Positions 1 through 7,916 of a DNA stretch of 20,860 nt are shown here, one piece after another (within the stretch, counting starts at the first letter, position 1; each line of letters starts with the position of its first letter). The notes beneath the pieces were generated by a model. That model saw only the letters and a program-made list of their open reading frames with translations, had not been told where the DNA came from and did no database searches. This stretch comes from CBDUQP01 sp965369385. GTDB taxonomy: Bacteria > Planctomycetota > Phycisphaerae > SM23-33. The position numbers were made by a program, and so were the translations under genes. The DNA is taken from positions 1 to 20,860 of the forward strand of contig CBDUQP010000049.1 of assembly GCA_965369385.1 (NCBI GenBank). Reading direction: 5' to 3'.

Positions 1-38
1 GTGTTACCCATGTGCCAGGACTGATGTGTTACCTATGT
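1..38. repeat. Possible transposon end with two subterminal repeats
   Basis: GTGTTACCCATGT at 1-13 recurs as GTGTTACCTATGT at 26-38, matching 12 of 13 bases with a 25-base period. Short repeated blocks of this kind are typical of transposase-binding subterminal repeats at the ends of DDE-type insertion sequences. The IS481/integrase-core type is a memory-based guess. The element would extend left of the window, so no transposase is visible. Confidence 0.35.
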
Positions 39-58
39 AACCGGATTAGACCCCCATA

Positions 59-84
59 ATCAGAACCCCGAAGGGGTGGCAAGA
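59..84. repeat. Dispersed 26-nt palindromic repeat, copy 1
   Basis: This 26-nt stretch, centred on the palindrome ACCCCGAAGGGGT, is repeated identically at 7705-7730 and partly, inverted, at 7808-7821. It is a REP-like intergenic unit. Apparent reading frames through both copies share the string LPPLRGSD only because they translate the same repeat. Confidence 0.7.
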
Positions 85-252
85 ATCTGCGGAAGTCTCT
101 GAGCACAATCGCCGCGTATGTCCGCATCTCGCTCTTTGCCGCTTGTTCTGTGTCGTTGTTCGCTGTAGGATTGATGGCATGATCAGAGGGGCAACACATT
201 AAATTATGACTCCTGTCAATTGTGGGCGGAAGTGATGTTGAAAGGAACTGGC

Positions 253-813
253 ATGAAGAAGCTGGCCGTTGTTTCTGTGATAGTACTGGGGATCGGGTAT
301 TCGTCACTATTCACGGTTCTGCTTGTCATGGAGTGCATTTCTGGAGCAACATACGGCTTCCTCTTATCCACCCTTGCTCTCATATGCATTGTCCTGCTTG
401 TGCTTCCTCGTCTACGAGAACTGGATTTAAGGAATCTGCGGCTTGTGTTGGCGGAGATAAAGCAAGTCAAAGAGGATGTCGCCGAGATGTATGGCGGAAT
501 AGACAACATGCGAAAACAGCCCTTGGTGCTCGATAAGGCCAAGATGAATGAGCTTGGGCTGAATGGTGGCTCCGTAGCGTTTGCAGGTCCGAGCATGCGA
601 TATCTCACCGGCTGCATGAAACGAGAACGCGAGCGATTGGCACGCATTTTCACTAATGAGAAGACGCCAGAGAAGGTTGCAGAAGCCATTCTGGACAACT
701 CACTCGACGACAAGGTGTTCAAATGGAACGGCCCCGAATCCACGCTTGACGCCGAACCGAAATCACTTGAAAAACGAAAGCAGGAGAAAGCAGCAAAAGA
801 GAAGGATGCTTGA
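253..813 (+). CDS. Small two-TM membrane protein, first gene of a two-gene cassette
   Basis: I do not recognise a family. From ATG 253 the protein is 186 aa. Two hydrophobic segments (about residues 5-27 and 33-53) form a membrane hairpin. They are followed by a charged, heptad-like stretch (about 57-85, rich in L, E, K and R) that could be a coiled coil, then a soluble region and a lysine/glutamate-rich C-terminus. I chose 253 because AAAGGA lies 6 bases upstream. In-frame TTG 220 and ATG 235 are alternatives, and 235 would only add MLKGTG. The next gene starts 90 bp downstream on the same strand, so co-transcription is plausible. A membrane anchor or sensor for the downstream protein is an inference only. 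Confidence 0.7.
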   Translation: MKKLAVVSVIVLGIGYSSLFTVLLVMECISGATYGFLLSTLALICIVLLVLPRLRELDLRNLRLVLAEIKQVKEDVAEMYGGIDNMRKQPLVLDKAKMNELGLNGGSVAFAGPSMRYLTGCMKRERERLARIFTNEKTPEKVAEAILDNSLDDKVFKWNGPESTLDAEPKSLEKRKQEKAAKEKDA

Positions 814-903
814 CTGTGGCATCGTGCTCTCAATCATCGTCGCCGCCAACAGTGCGTTCCATATCGATGTTGGTCGTGAATGGGGTGGAAAGGTTCCACG
901 AAC

Positions 904-2421
904 ATGCCTGTTAAGAAATCCAGTGGCACGACGCCTTCAGAGAAGTACTTGGCTCGTTTGTGTGATCATACGTTCTTGTCTCTTTGGAGCTATCCCAATG
1001 TCTACAGGGATCAAGGGACGAAGGGAGGAACGCAGACGGGAAAGGAGTTGTGCGATCTCTTGGTTGTTTGTGGCAAGGACATCATAATTTTCTCAGACAA
1101 GTCATGTGAGTTTCCCAACACTGGAGACGTCGATAACGACTGGTGCCGTTGGTACAAGAAAGCCATTCACAAATCTGCCAGACAGCTGTTCGGAGCAGAA
1201 CGATGGCTGAAAGAGTTTCCGGAACGCATCTTTCTGAATGCAGAGTGTTCAGAACCGTTTCCCTTTCCCATAGACGATGTGGAGAACTGCCGATTCCACC
1301 GTGTTGCCGTCGCGCTGGGTGCACAAGATCGAAGCAAGGAGCACTTGGGTGGAAGTGGCAGCTTGTCTCTTATCCCTGGGATTGACGTGCTCAACGAGGA
1401 GTATACTCCCTTCGCTGTCGGCAAGATCAATGCAGACAAGGGAATTGTGCATGTTCTTGACGATACTACACTCGATATTATCCTTGAAGAGCTTGACACC
1501 ATCTCCGATTTTGTGGCCTATCTCACCAAGAAGGAACAGTTGCTAGAGGCCGATCAACTCTGCGAAGCTGTGGGGGAGGAGGACCTTCTCGCATGTTATC
1601 TCGCCTATGCATCCGCAGGAGAACACGCATTCCCTGTTCCTGATGGCGGAGACCGATTCAGCGTGGCTCAGGGCATGTATTCCCAGTACAAAGCGCTGCC
1701 GGAGTACACCAGAAAGAAGGAGGCGAACCGTGTCAGCTATCTATGGGACAGCATAATCGACCAATTCGGCAATCACGCTCTGAATGGGACGCTCGTGGAT
1801 GCAGACGGTACATTGCAGGACGCAGAACGTGCCCTTCGGCACATGGCTAGAGAGGATAGGACATCACGTCGAGGTCTTTCCGAAGGAATGCGGGAACACA
1901 TGATGAGGTCGATGTCAATCCAGGAAATTGGCACAAGATCGATGGTTGCACCAGACTGCACTCGTACGACATATATATACACTCTGATTCCTAGGGATTA
2001 CGGCTCACTCAAAGACGAGTGCTATGATTACTACCGTGGATTCAGACGCGCATACCTCCAAGCCTACTGCTTTGTGTTTGCATGGAGACATAAGACTATC
2101 GAACGGATTATTGGTATCGCCACCGAGTCAGGTCACCCCGTCGTTTCAGGATCTCACGATCTTGTTTTCATGCAGCACAATGAATGGACTCATAAAGATG
2201 AAGAGTATGTCCAGAAAGCCTTGGATTTCTGGGGATTCCAGCAGGAATTGAACATGAGTGAGAGCCACTGCCATGTGGATGAGTACCCGAGCCTTCCGGA
2301 GAAGAGCGACGGGGCGATCCCGGTTCCAAGCAAGGTCAAACCAAAGAAGAATCAACGCGAGATACGCCAGAAACGGAAGGACCAACGTAAGAGACGCAAA
2401 GCAGCGAGGAAGCGAAGGTGA
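904..2421 (+). CDS. Conserved hypothetical protein with PD-(D/E)XK-like N-terminus and basic tail
   Basis: The protein is 505 aa from ATG 904; GGAAAGG lies about 10 bases upstream. In-frame ATG 880 is an alternative that adds eight residues and has no clear RBS. The N-terminus has GKELCDLLVV (about 46-55) followed by a hydrophobic strand ending in FSDKS (63-67). The order E48, D51, then a beta-strand ending in S64-D65-K66 resembles the core of the PD-(D/E)XK nuclease/NERD-like fold, although the usual acidic residue two before the lysine is replaced by serine. The segment PNTGDVDNDWCRWYKKAI followed by GAERWLKEFPERIFL resembles a bacterial hypothetical family I recall having this same N-terminus. 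The middle is unassigned. The last 30 residues are almost all K and R, suggesting nucleic-acid contact. Nuclease activity is a prediction. Confidence 0.75.
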   Translation: MPVKKSSGTTPSEKYLARLCDHTFLSLWSYPNVYRDQGTKGGTQTGKELCDLLVVCGKDIIIFSDKSCEFPNTGDVDNDWCRWYKKAIHKSARQLFGAERWLKEFPERIFLNAECSEPFPFPIDDVENCRFHRVAVALGAQDRSKEHLGGSGSLSLIPGIDVLNEEYTPFAVGKINADKGIVHVLDDTTLDIILEELDTISDFVAYLTKKEQLLEADQLCEAVGEEDLLACYLAYASAGEHAFPVPDGGDRFSVAQGMYSQYKALPEYTRKKEANRVSYLWDSIIDQFGNHALNGTLVDADGTLQDAERALRHMAREDRTSRRGLSEGMREHMMRSMSIQEIGTRSMVAPDCTRTTYIYTLIPRDYGSLKDECYDYYRGFRRAYLQAYCFVFAWRHKTIERIIGIATESGHPVVSGSHDLVFMQHNEWTHKDEEYVQKALDFWGFQQELNMSESHCHVDEYPSLPEKSDGAIPVPSKVKPKKNQREIRQKRKDQRKRRKAARKRR

Positions 2422-2451
2422 TTACGGCTGGTTGCGGGTGGCGTGTCAACT

Positions 2452-2841
2452 CCGCAGCTTTCCCCCAAATCCGGCATTATTGGGCCGAAATCGAGCTTGG
2501 ATTGAGTTTGTGTCGCCATGTTGCCTGCCGGGCGGCATGCGCCACTGAACATCACTATTCCCGAAAGATTCCCGAAAGAACTTGAACAATCGCTTGGTCG
2601 GCAATATTATCTCATGGCAAGTTAACGCGGATGCGAGATTTTCTGGACACTGCCGAACGGGCCCCAAATGCTTGGGTACGGCGGGTGGCATGGCGACACC
2701 GTAGGGGTCGCCATGATTATGGGGCGCAACTGACACCATGGCGACCCACGATACGACTGTGTGTCGCCATGCCACCCGGAACGGCCGCAGTTTCCTCTAA
2801 ATCCGGCATTATTGGCCCAAAATCGAGCTTCTGTTGAGTTT
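2452..2841. repeat. Intergenic repeat block: imperfect direct repeats around nested inverted repeats
   Basis: The 660-bp gap 2422-3081 has no convincing gene. A block of about 57 bp at 2452-2509 recurs at 2785-2841 with only a few differences; both copies contain AAATCCGGCATTATTGG. Between them, a perfect 17-bp inverted repeat (2683-2699 with 2761-2777) encloses a perfect 11-bp inverted repeat (2705-2715 with 2737-2747). All four arms contain GTCGCCATG or its complement, and the motif also occurs at 2512-2520. An 11-bp tandem duplication, ATTCCCGAAAG, lies at 2557-2578. Another stem, GCCCTGC/GCAGGGC, lies at 2852-2858 with 2876-2882. Confidence 0.75.
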
Positions 2842-2954
2842 CTTGGAAAAGGCCCTGCTTCGCTCTTTGAGCTACGCAGGGCACGCGACCCCTGAGCTTG
2901 ATTCTGGGGATAACCGTGCAAATTCCAATTGATCGTGGGAAAGTCGACCGTTCA

Positions 2955-2983
2955 TTGAGTTTTTCGGGGTCGCGTGTTATTCT
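2955..2983 (+). promoter_or_regulatory. Putative sigma70 promoter of purF
   Basis: TTGAGT (2955-2960), a 17-bp spacer, then TATTCT (2978-2983) gives a good vegetative-type promoter about 100 bp before the purF start. No regulatory palindrome or attenuator is evident in the leader. Confidence 0.45.
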
Positions 2984-3081
2984 ATTTACTTAATTCGACT
3001 TGTTTACTGTTTAGCAGCCGGAATCTGCCCCGCCCCCATGCAGAAGCCCGGAATCATTCAAATTATGCGGAATGAGACGTA

Positions 3082-4653
3082 ATGAGCGAAGATCTTTATC
3101 ATGAGTGCGGCGTTGCGGCCCTTTATTGGCTCAACGAAAACGATGCAAGCACTGGCCCCTCATGCTCACTCGATCGCGATGTGGATGTGGTCGGACTGCT
3201 GCCCGGGATGCTGCTGGACCTGCAGAACAGGGGGCAACTTGCGGCTGGCATGAGCACGTACAGCACTGCGCGCTCGCAGATTCTGGACACGTTTAAGGAC
3301 GTCGGCTCGGTTTCCGAAGTCTTCCGCATGAGCCACCCGGCCAAGCACGAGTCTATCATCAAGGAATACGCCGGCAGCGCGGCCATCGGCCACACACGCT
3401 ACGCCACGTGCGGTAAGGATGACGCCCGCTATGCCCAGCCGTTCGAGCGGCATCATGGGCGGCTGTGGAAGTGGTTCAGCTTCGCATTTAATGGCAACCT
3501 CGCCAACTATACGGAATTACGAGATCGGCTGCTCGCCCGCGAGCACTATTACTTCACGCTGGATACCGATACCGAGATGCTTATGCACTCGCTGGCCTAC
3601 GGCTTGCGCGGTGACAATCCGGTGGACCTCAGGCAACTGATGACCACCATGTGCGAGAATTTCGACGGTGCGTACAATATCGCCTTCCTCGACGCCATGG
3701 GCCGGATGTTCGTCTCTCGCGACCCCCTTGGGCTTCGGCCGATGAGCTGGGGGGTGAAGGGCAACCTGTTCGCGGCGGCCAGCGAATCGGTTGCACTGAG
3801 CAATATCGGCATCGACGAGATCCACCGCCTGAATCCCGGCGAGATGATTATTATCGAAGACGGGAAGATGCGAATTGAGCGATACGCGGCCAAGCGGAAG
3901 CACGCACACTGTTTCTTCGAGTGGGTGTATTTTTCGAATGTTGCCAGCAGTATCGACAACGCCGGCGTGTACCTGGGCAGGTTCAAGAGCGGCGAGAAGC
4001 TGGCGGAGATGGAAGATCAGGAGATCGACGGAAATAGTATAGTGGTGCCAGTTCCTGATACCGCAAAAGCGGCGGCTGACGCGTTCGCGTATTGCAAGCG
4101 GATACCGTGCGTGGAAGGTCTGATGCGGAATCGCTACGTGGGGCGAACGTTCATCCAGCCGGACGCCATGCGAGGCGCAAGTGTCAAGAGCAAGTACACG
4201 CCGCTGCCGTCGGTGCTGGAAGGCAAGAAGGTATTTCTGATCGAAGACTCTATCGTACGTTCGACCACGCTGCGGATACTGGCCGACCAGATACGCCGTC
4301 GCGGCAAGGCCAAGGAAGTGCACGTGCGTGTGGCTTGCCCGCCGATAGTGGCACCGTGCTTCTACGGGATAGACATGTCGACGCTGGGCGAGCTGTTTGC
4401 GCCGGCGTTTACTGATGACGCGTATAATGGTACGTTGACGGATGAGACGCTGGCGAAGATGGCGGCTGAGCTGCAGGTGGATTCGCTGAAGTATTTGCCC
4501 GTGCCGGATGTCGGCCCGTGTTTATCGATGGATCAGGAATCGCTGTGCCTGGGATGCGTAACGGGCAAGTATCCGACCGATACGGGTAACAGGCTGATGG
4601 CGTCGGCAAAGTGCAACTGCAAAGCCGCCAAAAGCGGCAGAGCGTATGAGTAA
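3082..4653 (+). CDS. purF: Amidophosphoribosyltransferase, Fe-S type
   Basis: This enzyme makes 5-phosphoribosylamine from PRPP and glutamine, the first committed step of purine synthesis. The N-terminal class II glutaminase domain starts HECGVAAL; Cys9 would be the nucleophile after removal of a short propeptide, as in the Bacillus-type enzyme. The type I phosphoribosyltransferase domain has the PRPP loop FLIEDSIVRSTT (about 385-396). The four cysteines expected for a [4Fe-4S] cluster are present: C277 (CFFEWVYF), C426 (PCFYGID), C489 and C492 (CLGC), followed by VTGKYPT. The 523-aa length is slightly longer than usual. ATG 3082 fits the family N-terminus, though the RBS is weak. The gene stands alone here, bracketed by repeat-rich DNA on both sides. 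Confidence 0.93.
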   Translation: MSEDLYHECGVAALYWLNENDASTGPSCSLDRDVDVVGLLPGMLLDLQNRGQLAAGMSTYSTARSQILDTFKDVGSVSEVFRMSHPAKHESIIKEYAGSAAIGHTRYATCGKDDARYAQPFERHHGRLWKWFSFAFNGNLANYTELRDRLLAREHYYFTLDTDTEMLMHSLAYGLRGDNPVDLRQLMTTMCENFDGAYNIAFLDAMGRMFVSRDPLGLRPMSWGVKGNLFAAASESVALSNIGIDEIHRLNPGEMIIIEDGKMRIERYAAKRKHAHCFFEWVYFSNVASSIDNAGVYLGRFKSGEKLAEMEDQEIDGNSIVVPVPDTAKAAADAFAYCKRIPCVEGLMRNRYVGRTFIQPDAMRGASVKSKYTPLPSVLEGKKVFLIEDSIVRSTTLRILADQIRRRGKAKEVHVRVACPPIVAPCFYGIDMSTLGELFAPAFTDDAYNGTLTDETLAKMAAELQVDSLKYLPVPDVGPCLSMDQESLCLGCVTGKYPTDTGNRLMASAKCNCKAAKSGRAYE

Positions 4654-4658
4654 TCTTT

Positions 4659-4885
4659 CGCGGCCGCGGGTTTCGAGAATTCGAAGCAAAACCAGGGACT
4701 GGCTCAAGAAGCGTAGCGCACGTGCCTGTCCCTGCTTTTGCGTAATGGCGCATTACCGCAAAATCGGGATCCCGATGTTCATCGGGACAGCTTACGCTGC
4801 CCCAACATGGGACAGTCCCCATTTTGCTACGGTCCCTATTATTGCATGAACATTCGCCACGCGGCCGCGGGTTTCAAGAATTCGA
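4659..4885. repeat. 26-bp direct repeats flanking a hairpin cluster
   Basis: A 26-bp sequence at 4659-4684, beginning CGCGGCCGCGGGTTTC, recurs at 4860-4885 with one mismatch and a 201-bp offset. The DNA between is packed with inverted repeats. A 14-bp stem with one mismatch lies at 4686-4699/4728-4741. GTAATG/CATTAC lies at 4742-4747/4751-4756. A perfect 14-bp palindrome, ATCGGGATCCCGAT, lies at 4763-4776. An overlapping stem CCCGATG/CATCGGG lies at 4771-4777/4780-4786. The second direct repeat ends just before the RBS of the next gene. Confidence 0.75.
4807..4825 (+). terminator. Weak intrinsic-terminator-like hairpin downstream of purF
   Basis: ATGGG (4807-4811) pairs with CCCAT (4818-4822) and is followed by a short T run. 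The stem is short and lies about 150 bp past the purF stop, so this is a tentative call within a hairpin-rich stretch. Confidence 0.25.
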
Positions 4886-4901
4886 TAGGCAGGGATACGA
4901 T

Positions 4902-5984
4902 ATGAACCGGTTATGCCAGATATTTGTGATGATGGCGTGTTCGTTTGCGTTTGGCATGTCTGCCGCGTTTGCGGCATCTGATGCTGCAAACGCAGCGAAA
5001 TCTGCTGGCAAGTCTGCCGGTAAACTCTCTATCAAACTCAAGCCTGATGCGCCTGTGGTGAAACCGCCCGTCATGGGGAATATCACTGGTGTGCTGAAGG
5101 ACCTGCGGGCTGCGGCTGGTGGAGGTGTGCTGGATGCCGTGAAGTTGCGGGCGGTGTCGCGGGCGGGTGGCAAGGAATATCGGCCGGCGGTTTTCAACGT
5201 CAAAACCGGCCACTTCGCCTTCCGGAAAATGCCGGGCGATGCTAGCTACGATATTGTGGTGACGTTGCCGGGCGGCAGGGTGATTGAGGGGATTGATCTG
5301 GAGTTTGCCGATGCGCGGCTGTTGCGGCTGGCGGAGATGCGTCGCAAGCAGCTTGGCCTTCCGTGTGAGGATGCGGCTGGCGAGAAGTTCACGAGCGTGG
5401 ATATGCACGAGTTGCTGGGGATAGTGCGTGACATGAAGGACTTCATGGAGGTCCGGCGTGTGCTGTATGTTCGCGGGCATGGCCGGCGTGCGACGATGTT
5501 GGTGGAGCTGCTTCGCACGCGTGAGTTTTACGCGTCGAAGGGGAAGATCGTGTGGCGGGTGGAATTGTGGTACTTCGAGCGTGCGGGCGGAGGATGGCGA
5601 AGGTTGCCGAATCAGGAGCGAGTGCTCAGGCGGATGCGGATCACAGCCGACAAATGGCGCAAGGTGCATGTGGAGTATTTTCCTGAATTGAGCGTGTTCG
5701 TGGATCGCCGGGGCAGGGCTCGCAGGGTGAAGTTCACGATACCGGCGGCTGCGGATGCGTCGCGCGGCAGGCCGGCCGGCACCAAGCCGGATATCCGCAC
5801 GAAGCCGCATGTTCTGGGCATTGGTGAGGGGAACGGAGTTGGTGGGTTGGTTGGCAAAACTGCGAAATCTAGTGCAATTTCGGGCAAATTGGTGGGCGGA
5901 TCGGTGAAGAACGCGTCGGAAACACCGTCTGAACGGACTTCCGCAGAACCTGCCAAAGAAGCCGCAACGCCCAAGGGAAAGTGA
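4902..5984 (+). CDS. Secreted protein of unknown function
   Basis: The product is 360 aa from ATG 4902, chosen because a typical signal peptide starts there (MNRLCQIF, then a hydrophobic core, then SAAFAAS, with predicted cleavage near residue 24). GGCAGGGA lies about 6 bases upstream. Longer in-frame starts from 4824 would bury the signal peptide. An alanine/lysine-rich linker leads to a beta-rich segment (about 55-140) that resembles a small transthyretin/carboxypeptidase-regulatory fold. A charged region (about 175-295) includes WRVELWYFER and ends in VFVDRRGRARRVKFTIP. The last 65 residues are low-complexity and rich in S, A, K and G. I do not recognise the family; location outside the cytoplasmic membrane is the only firm inference. 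Confidence 0.75.
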   Translation: MNRLCQIFVMMACSFAFGMSAAFAASDAANAAKSAGKSAGKLSIKLKPDAPVVKPPVMGNITGVLKDLRAAAGGGVLDAVKLRAVSRAGGKEYRPAVFNVKTGHFAFRKMPGDASYDIVVTLPGGRVIEGIDLEFADARLLRLAEMRRKQLGLPCEDAAGEKFTSVDMHELLGIVRDMKDFMEVRRVLYVRGHGRRATMLVELLRTREFYASKGKIVWRVELWYFERAGGGWRRLPNQERVLRRMRITADKWRKVHVEYFPELSVFVDRRGRARRVKFTIPAAADASRGRPAGTKPDIRTKPHVLGIGEGNGVGGLVGKTAKSSAISGKLVGGSVKNASETPSERTSAEPAKEAATPKGK

Positions 5985-6067
5985 ACATTTCACGTCGATT
6001 GGGACGTTCGTATCGCTGAATCGCTGACCTGTTGAAAACGGTCGCGTCAGAGCATGCGCATTGCCGC

Positions 6068-6526
6068 TCAATCGACGAGGACTGTCATATCGACTTCTAC
6101 CGAGGCGTTCATGGGTAGCTCTGCGATTCCCACGGCGCATCGGGTGTGTTTGCCGGCGTCGCCAAATATGTCAGCCAGCAGTTCGCTGGGACCGTTGGCG
6201 ACTTTGGACTGATCGGTGAAACCGGCGGCCGAGTTGACGAACACGTTGAGGCGTACCACCTGCTTGACCGCATTGAGCGACCCGACCTGTGCGCGAATCG
6301 CAGCCAAGGCGTTCTTCACGGCCTGCACACCGGCTGCCTGGGCATCTTCGACGGAGACTTCCTGCCCGCACTTGCCGGCTGAGATAAGCTTGCCACCGAC
6401 GGTGGGCAACTGCCCTGATGTTATGACGAGGTTCCCTGCCCGCACGGCGGGAACATAGGCGCCCACGGGTGCGGCGACGTCGGGAAGGGTGATTCCAAGT
6501 TCGGTGAGCTTCTGTTCTGGTGTCAT
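6068..6526 (-). CDS. RidA/YjgF-family protein, putative enamine/imine deaminase
   Basis: The 152-aa protein spans a single YjgF/YER057c/UK114 domain. Family features visible are GNLVITSGQLPT (about 31-42), a central helix with AVKNALAAIRAQVGSL, LNVFVNSAAGFTDQ, and the C-terminal HTRCAVGIAELPMNASVEVDMTVLV with the conserved arginine near 131. The PVGAYVPAVRAG opening and the length fit the longer YjgF-endoribonuclease-like subfamily rather than short E. coli-type RidA. Such proteins commonly hydrolyse reactive 2-aminoacrylate-type imines. The gene lies 21 bp downstream of scpA on the same strand, consistent with co-transcription. The exact substrate is not predictable. Confidence 0.88.
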   Translation of the reverse strand: MTPEQKLTELGITLPDVAAPVGAYVPAVRAGNLVITSGQLPTVGGKLISAGKCGQEVSVEDAQAAGVQAVKNALAAIRAQVGSLNAVKQVVRLNVFVNSAAGFTDQSKVANGPSELLADIFGDAGKHTRCAVGIAELPMNASVEVDMTVLVD

Positions 6527-6547
6527 TTGGCAGTTTCCGTGTAAGTG

Positions 6548-7543
6548 TTATTGTTCGTCATCTTCGTCATCTTCGTCATCTTCGTCATCGCAGTCGTCAT
6601 CATCGTCCAGCTCATCATCGTCGTCATCCGAGTCATCATCTTCGGCGTCGTCATCTTCGATCTTGTCGCCCAGATCGGCATCGATTTCGGCCTGCGAAAT
6701 GGCGGCGACTTCGTCTGTATCCGGGACACCATCGCCATCGGTCTCGCTGCGGCGTTCGTTCTCAGCGGCTTCATCGTGGCGGGCGTCCTGCTCGTCAAGC
6801 TCTTGCTGGGAAGGCGGGTTGGGGTTGAGTTCTACGGTGATTTCCTGGAAATCTTCGCCCTGTGCGGCGAAAAGCTTCTTCTGGCGGACGAGTTCCAAAA
6901 CAGCCAGGAACAGGCCGACTATTTCCGTGCGCAGGGTGCGGCCCTCAAATATCCGCTCGAAGGACATGGACCCTTCACGCGTTATGCGGTCCAGCAGGTC
7001 TACCATGTGCAGTTCCAGCGGCGTATCGTCGTAGATCACTTCGTGATGCGCGGGCCGAGTGCCGATGGCCTCCATCACTTTGCTGAACGCGTCGAAGAGG
7101 TCCCATACCTGCACATCTTCCATGTCCAACTCGTTGGAAGTTTCCTTTTTGAACTTGACAGGTCTGCGGGGGAAGCGGTGCGACTGCTCGTCGGCGAGGT
7201 CGTACATCTCGGACGCGGCATCCTTGAATGCTTTGTATTCAAGCAGTTGGCGGATGAGGTCAGCACGCGGATCGCCGACTGCCGACGCTTCATCGCCTTC
7301 CAACGCTTCGGGCGCGGGCAGTAGCATGCGGGTCTTGATTTCAATAAGCGTGGCCGCCATCAGCAGGAAATCACCGGCAAGGTTCGGATCGAACTCCTGC
7401 ATCATGTCAACATACTGGACATACTGTTTGGTGATGGCGGCGATGGGGATGTTGTGAATGTCCACCTCGTCCCTGCGGATGAGGTAGAGCAGCAGGTCCA
7501 GCGGACCGTTGTAGATATCCAGATTAACTCTATAGTCGGCCAT
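6548..7543 (-). CDS. scpA: Segregation and condensation protein A with long acidic tail
   Basis: ScpA is the kleisin of the bacterial SMC-ScpAB condensin. The N-terminal motif YNGPLDLLLYLIRRDEVDIHNIPI (residues 11-34), LAGDFLLMAATLIEIKTRMLLP, and the C-terminal winged-helix segment near 189-235 (SFERIFEGR, then VGLFLAVLELVRQKKL) are diagnostic. The core ends near residue 240. A tail of about 90 residues follows. It contains TDGDGVPDTDE (268-278), which matches the thrombospondin type 3 calcium-binding pattern, and residues 296-331, of which 31 of 36 are Asp or Glu. The tail is encoded partly by four perfect copies of a 9-mer (6554-6589). GGTGA lies upstream of ATG 7543. trpS precedes it on the same strand and the RidA-family gene follows. 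Confidence 0.93.
   Translation of the reverse strand: MADYRVNLDIYNGPLDLLLYLIRRDEVDIHNIPIAAITKQYVQYVDMMQEFDPNLAGDFLLMAATLIEIKTRMLLPAPEALEGDEASAVGDPRADLIRQLLEYKAFKDAASEMYDLADEQSHRFPRRPVKFKKETSNELDMEDVQVWDLFDAFSKVMEAIGTRPAHHEVIYDDTPLELHMVDLLDRITREGSMSFERIFEGRTLRTEIVGLFLAVLELVRQKKLFAAQGEDFQEITVELNPNPPSQQELDEQDARHDEAAENERRSETDGDGVPDTDEVAAISQAEIDADLGDKIEDDDAEDDDSDDDDDELDDDDDCDDEDDEDDEDDEQ
6554..6589. repeat. 9-bp tandem repeat inside scpA
   Basis: TTCGTCATC is present four times without a mismatch (6554-6562, 6563-6571, 6572-6580, 6581-6589). It encodes Asp-Asp-Glu triplets at the ScpA C-terminus. The unit is a multiple of three, so copy-number change alters tail length without a frameshift. Confidence 0.95.
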
Positions 7544-7624
7544 CGTTCACCATTCTTCTAAGGGCGAGTCTAAAATATTCTCGGAAGTCCTATCACAATT
7601 CAATTCGCCTGCTTTGCTTTGGTT

Positions 7625-7916
7625 GTTCGGGCCGAAGGTCCGATAGGTGGTTAGCCGGGGGTGACCGAAGTTTTTTGAGGAAACCCCCGGAACAGGCCAG
7701 AAAACATCAGAACCCCGAAGGGGTGGCAAGAGGCGTCTTTCGTCTTTTGGATGCTTGGAAGTACGGCGACCTGAGATTTCGGTTGATTCGCAGCCAGACA
7801 GCTCCTCCCACCCCTTCGGGGCGGGGTGATATTGGGGCCATGATCCGGGGGCTGCGCCGCGATATGCATCGCGGCTTACCACCCGGCTAATCACCCACCG
7901 GACCTTCGGCCCGAAC
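7625..7916. repeat. 292-bp composite palindromic element between trpS and scpA
   Basis: The 556-bp gap 7544-8099 has no convincing gene. Arms of 41 nt at 7625-7665 and 7876-7916 are inverted repeats matching at 34 of 41 positions. Inside lie copy 2 of the 26-nt repeat (7705-7730), an inverted 14-nt partner of its core (CCCCGAAGGGGTGG at 7712-7725, complement at 7808-7821), and a perfect 8-bp stem GCCGCGAT/ATCGCGGC (7856-7863/7868-7875). The design suggests a non-autonomous, REP/MITE-like element. No target duplication is obvious. A minus-strand open frame across it is repeat-derived. Confidence 0.75.

Noticed and set aside
59..84. CRISPR repeat possibility for the 26-nt unit
   Set aside because: Full copies are over 7 kb apart, with no regular spacers and no cas genes.
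29..307. 92-aa minus-strand open frame at the left edge
   Set aside because: It overlaps the 26-nt repeat and the start of the membrane-protein gene; no protein-like pattern.
2622..2921. Minus-strand open frames in the gap before purF sharing an NNAGF string
   Set aside because: The shared string comes from the direct-repeat block; frames lack RBS and family features.
3517..4323. 268-aa open frame antisense to purF
   Set aside because: Antisense shadow of a well-supported gene, rich in His, Arg and Pro as expected for GC-rich antisense frames.
4911..6140. 409-aa open frame antisense to the secreted-protein gene
   Set aside because: Composition is typical of an antisense shadow, and the plus-strand gene has a signal peptide and RBS.
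6545..7324. 259-aa plus-strand hydrophobic open frame, apparent membrane protein
   Set aside because: Its hydrophobic start (repeated FVIFVI) is the complement of the Asp/Glu codons of the scpA tail.
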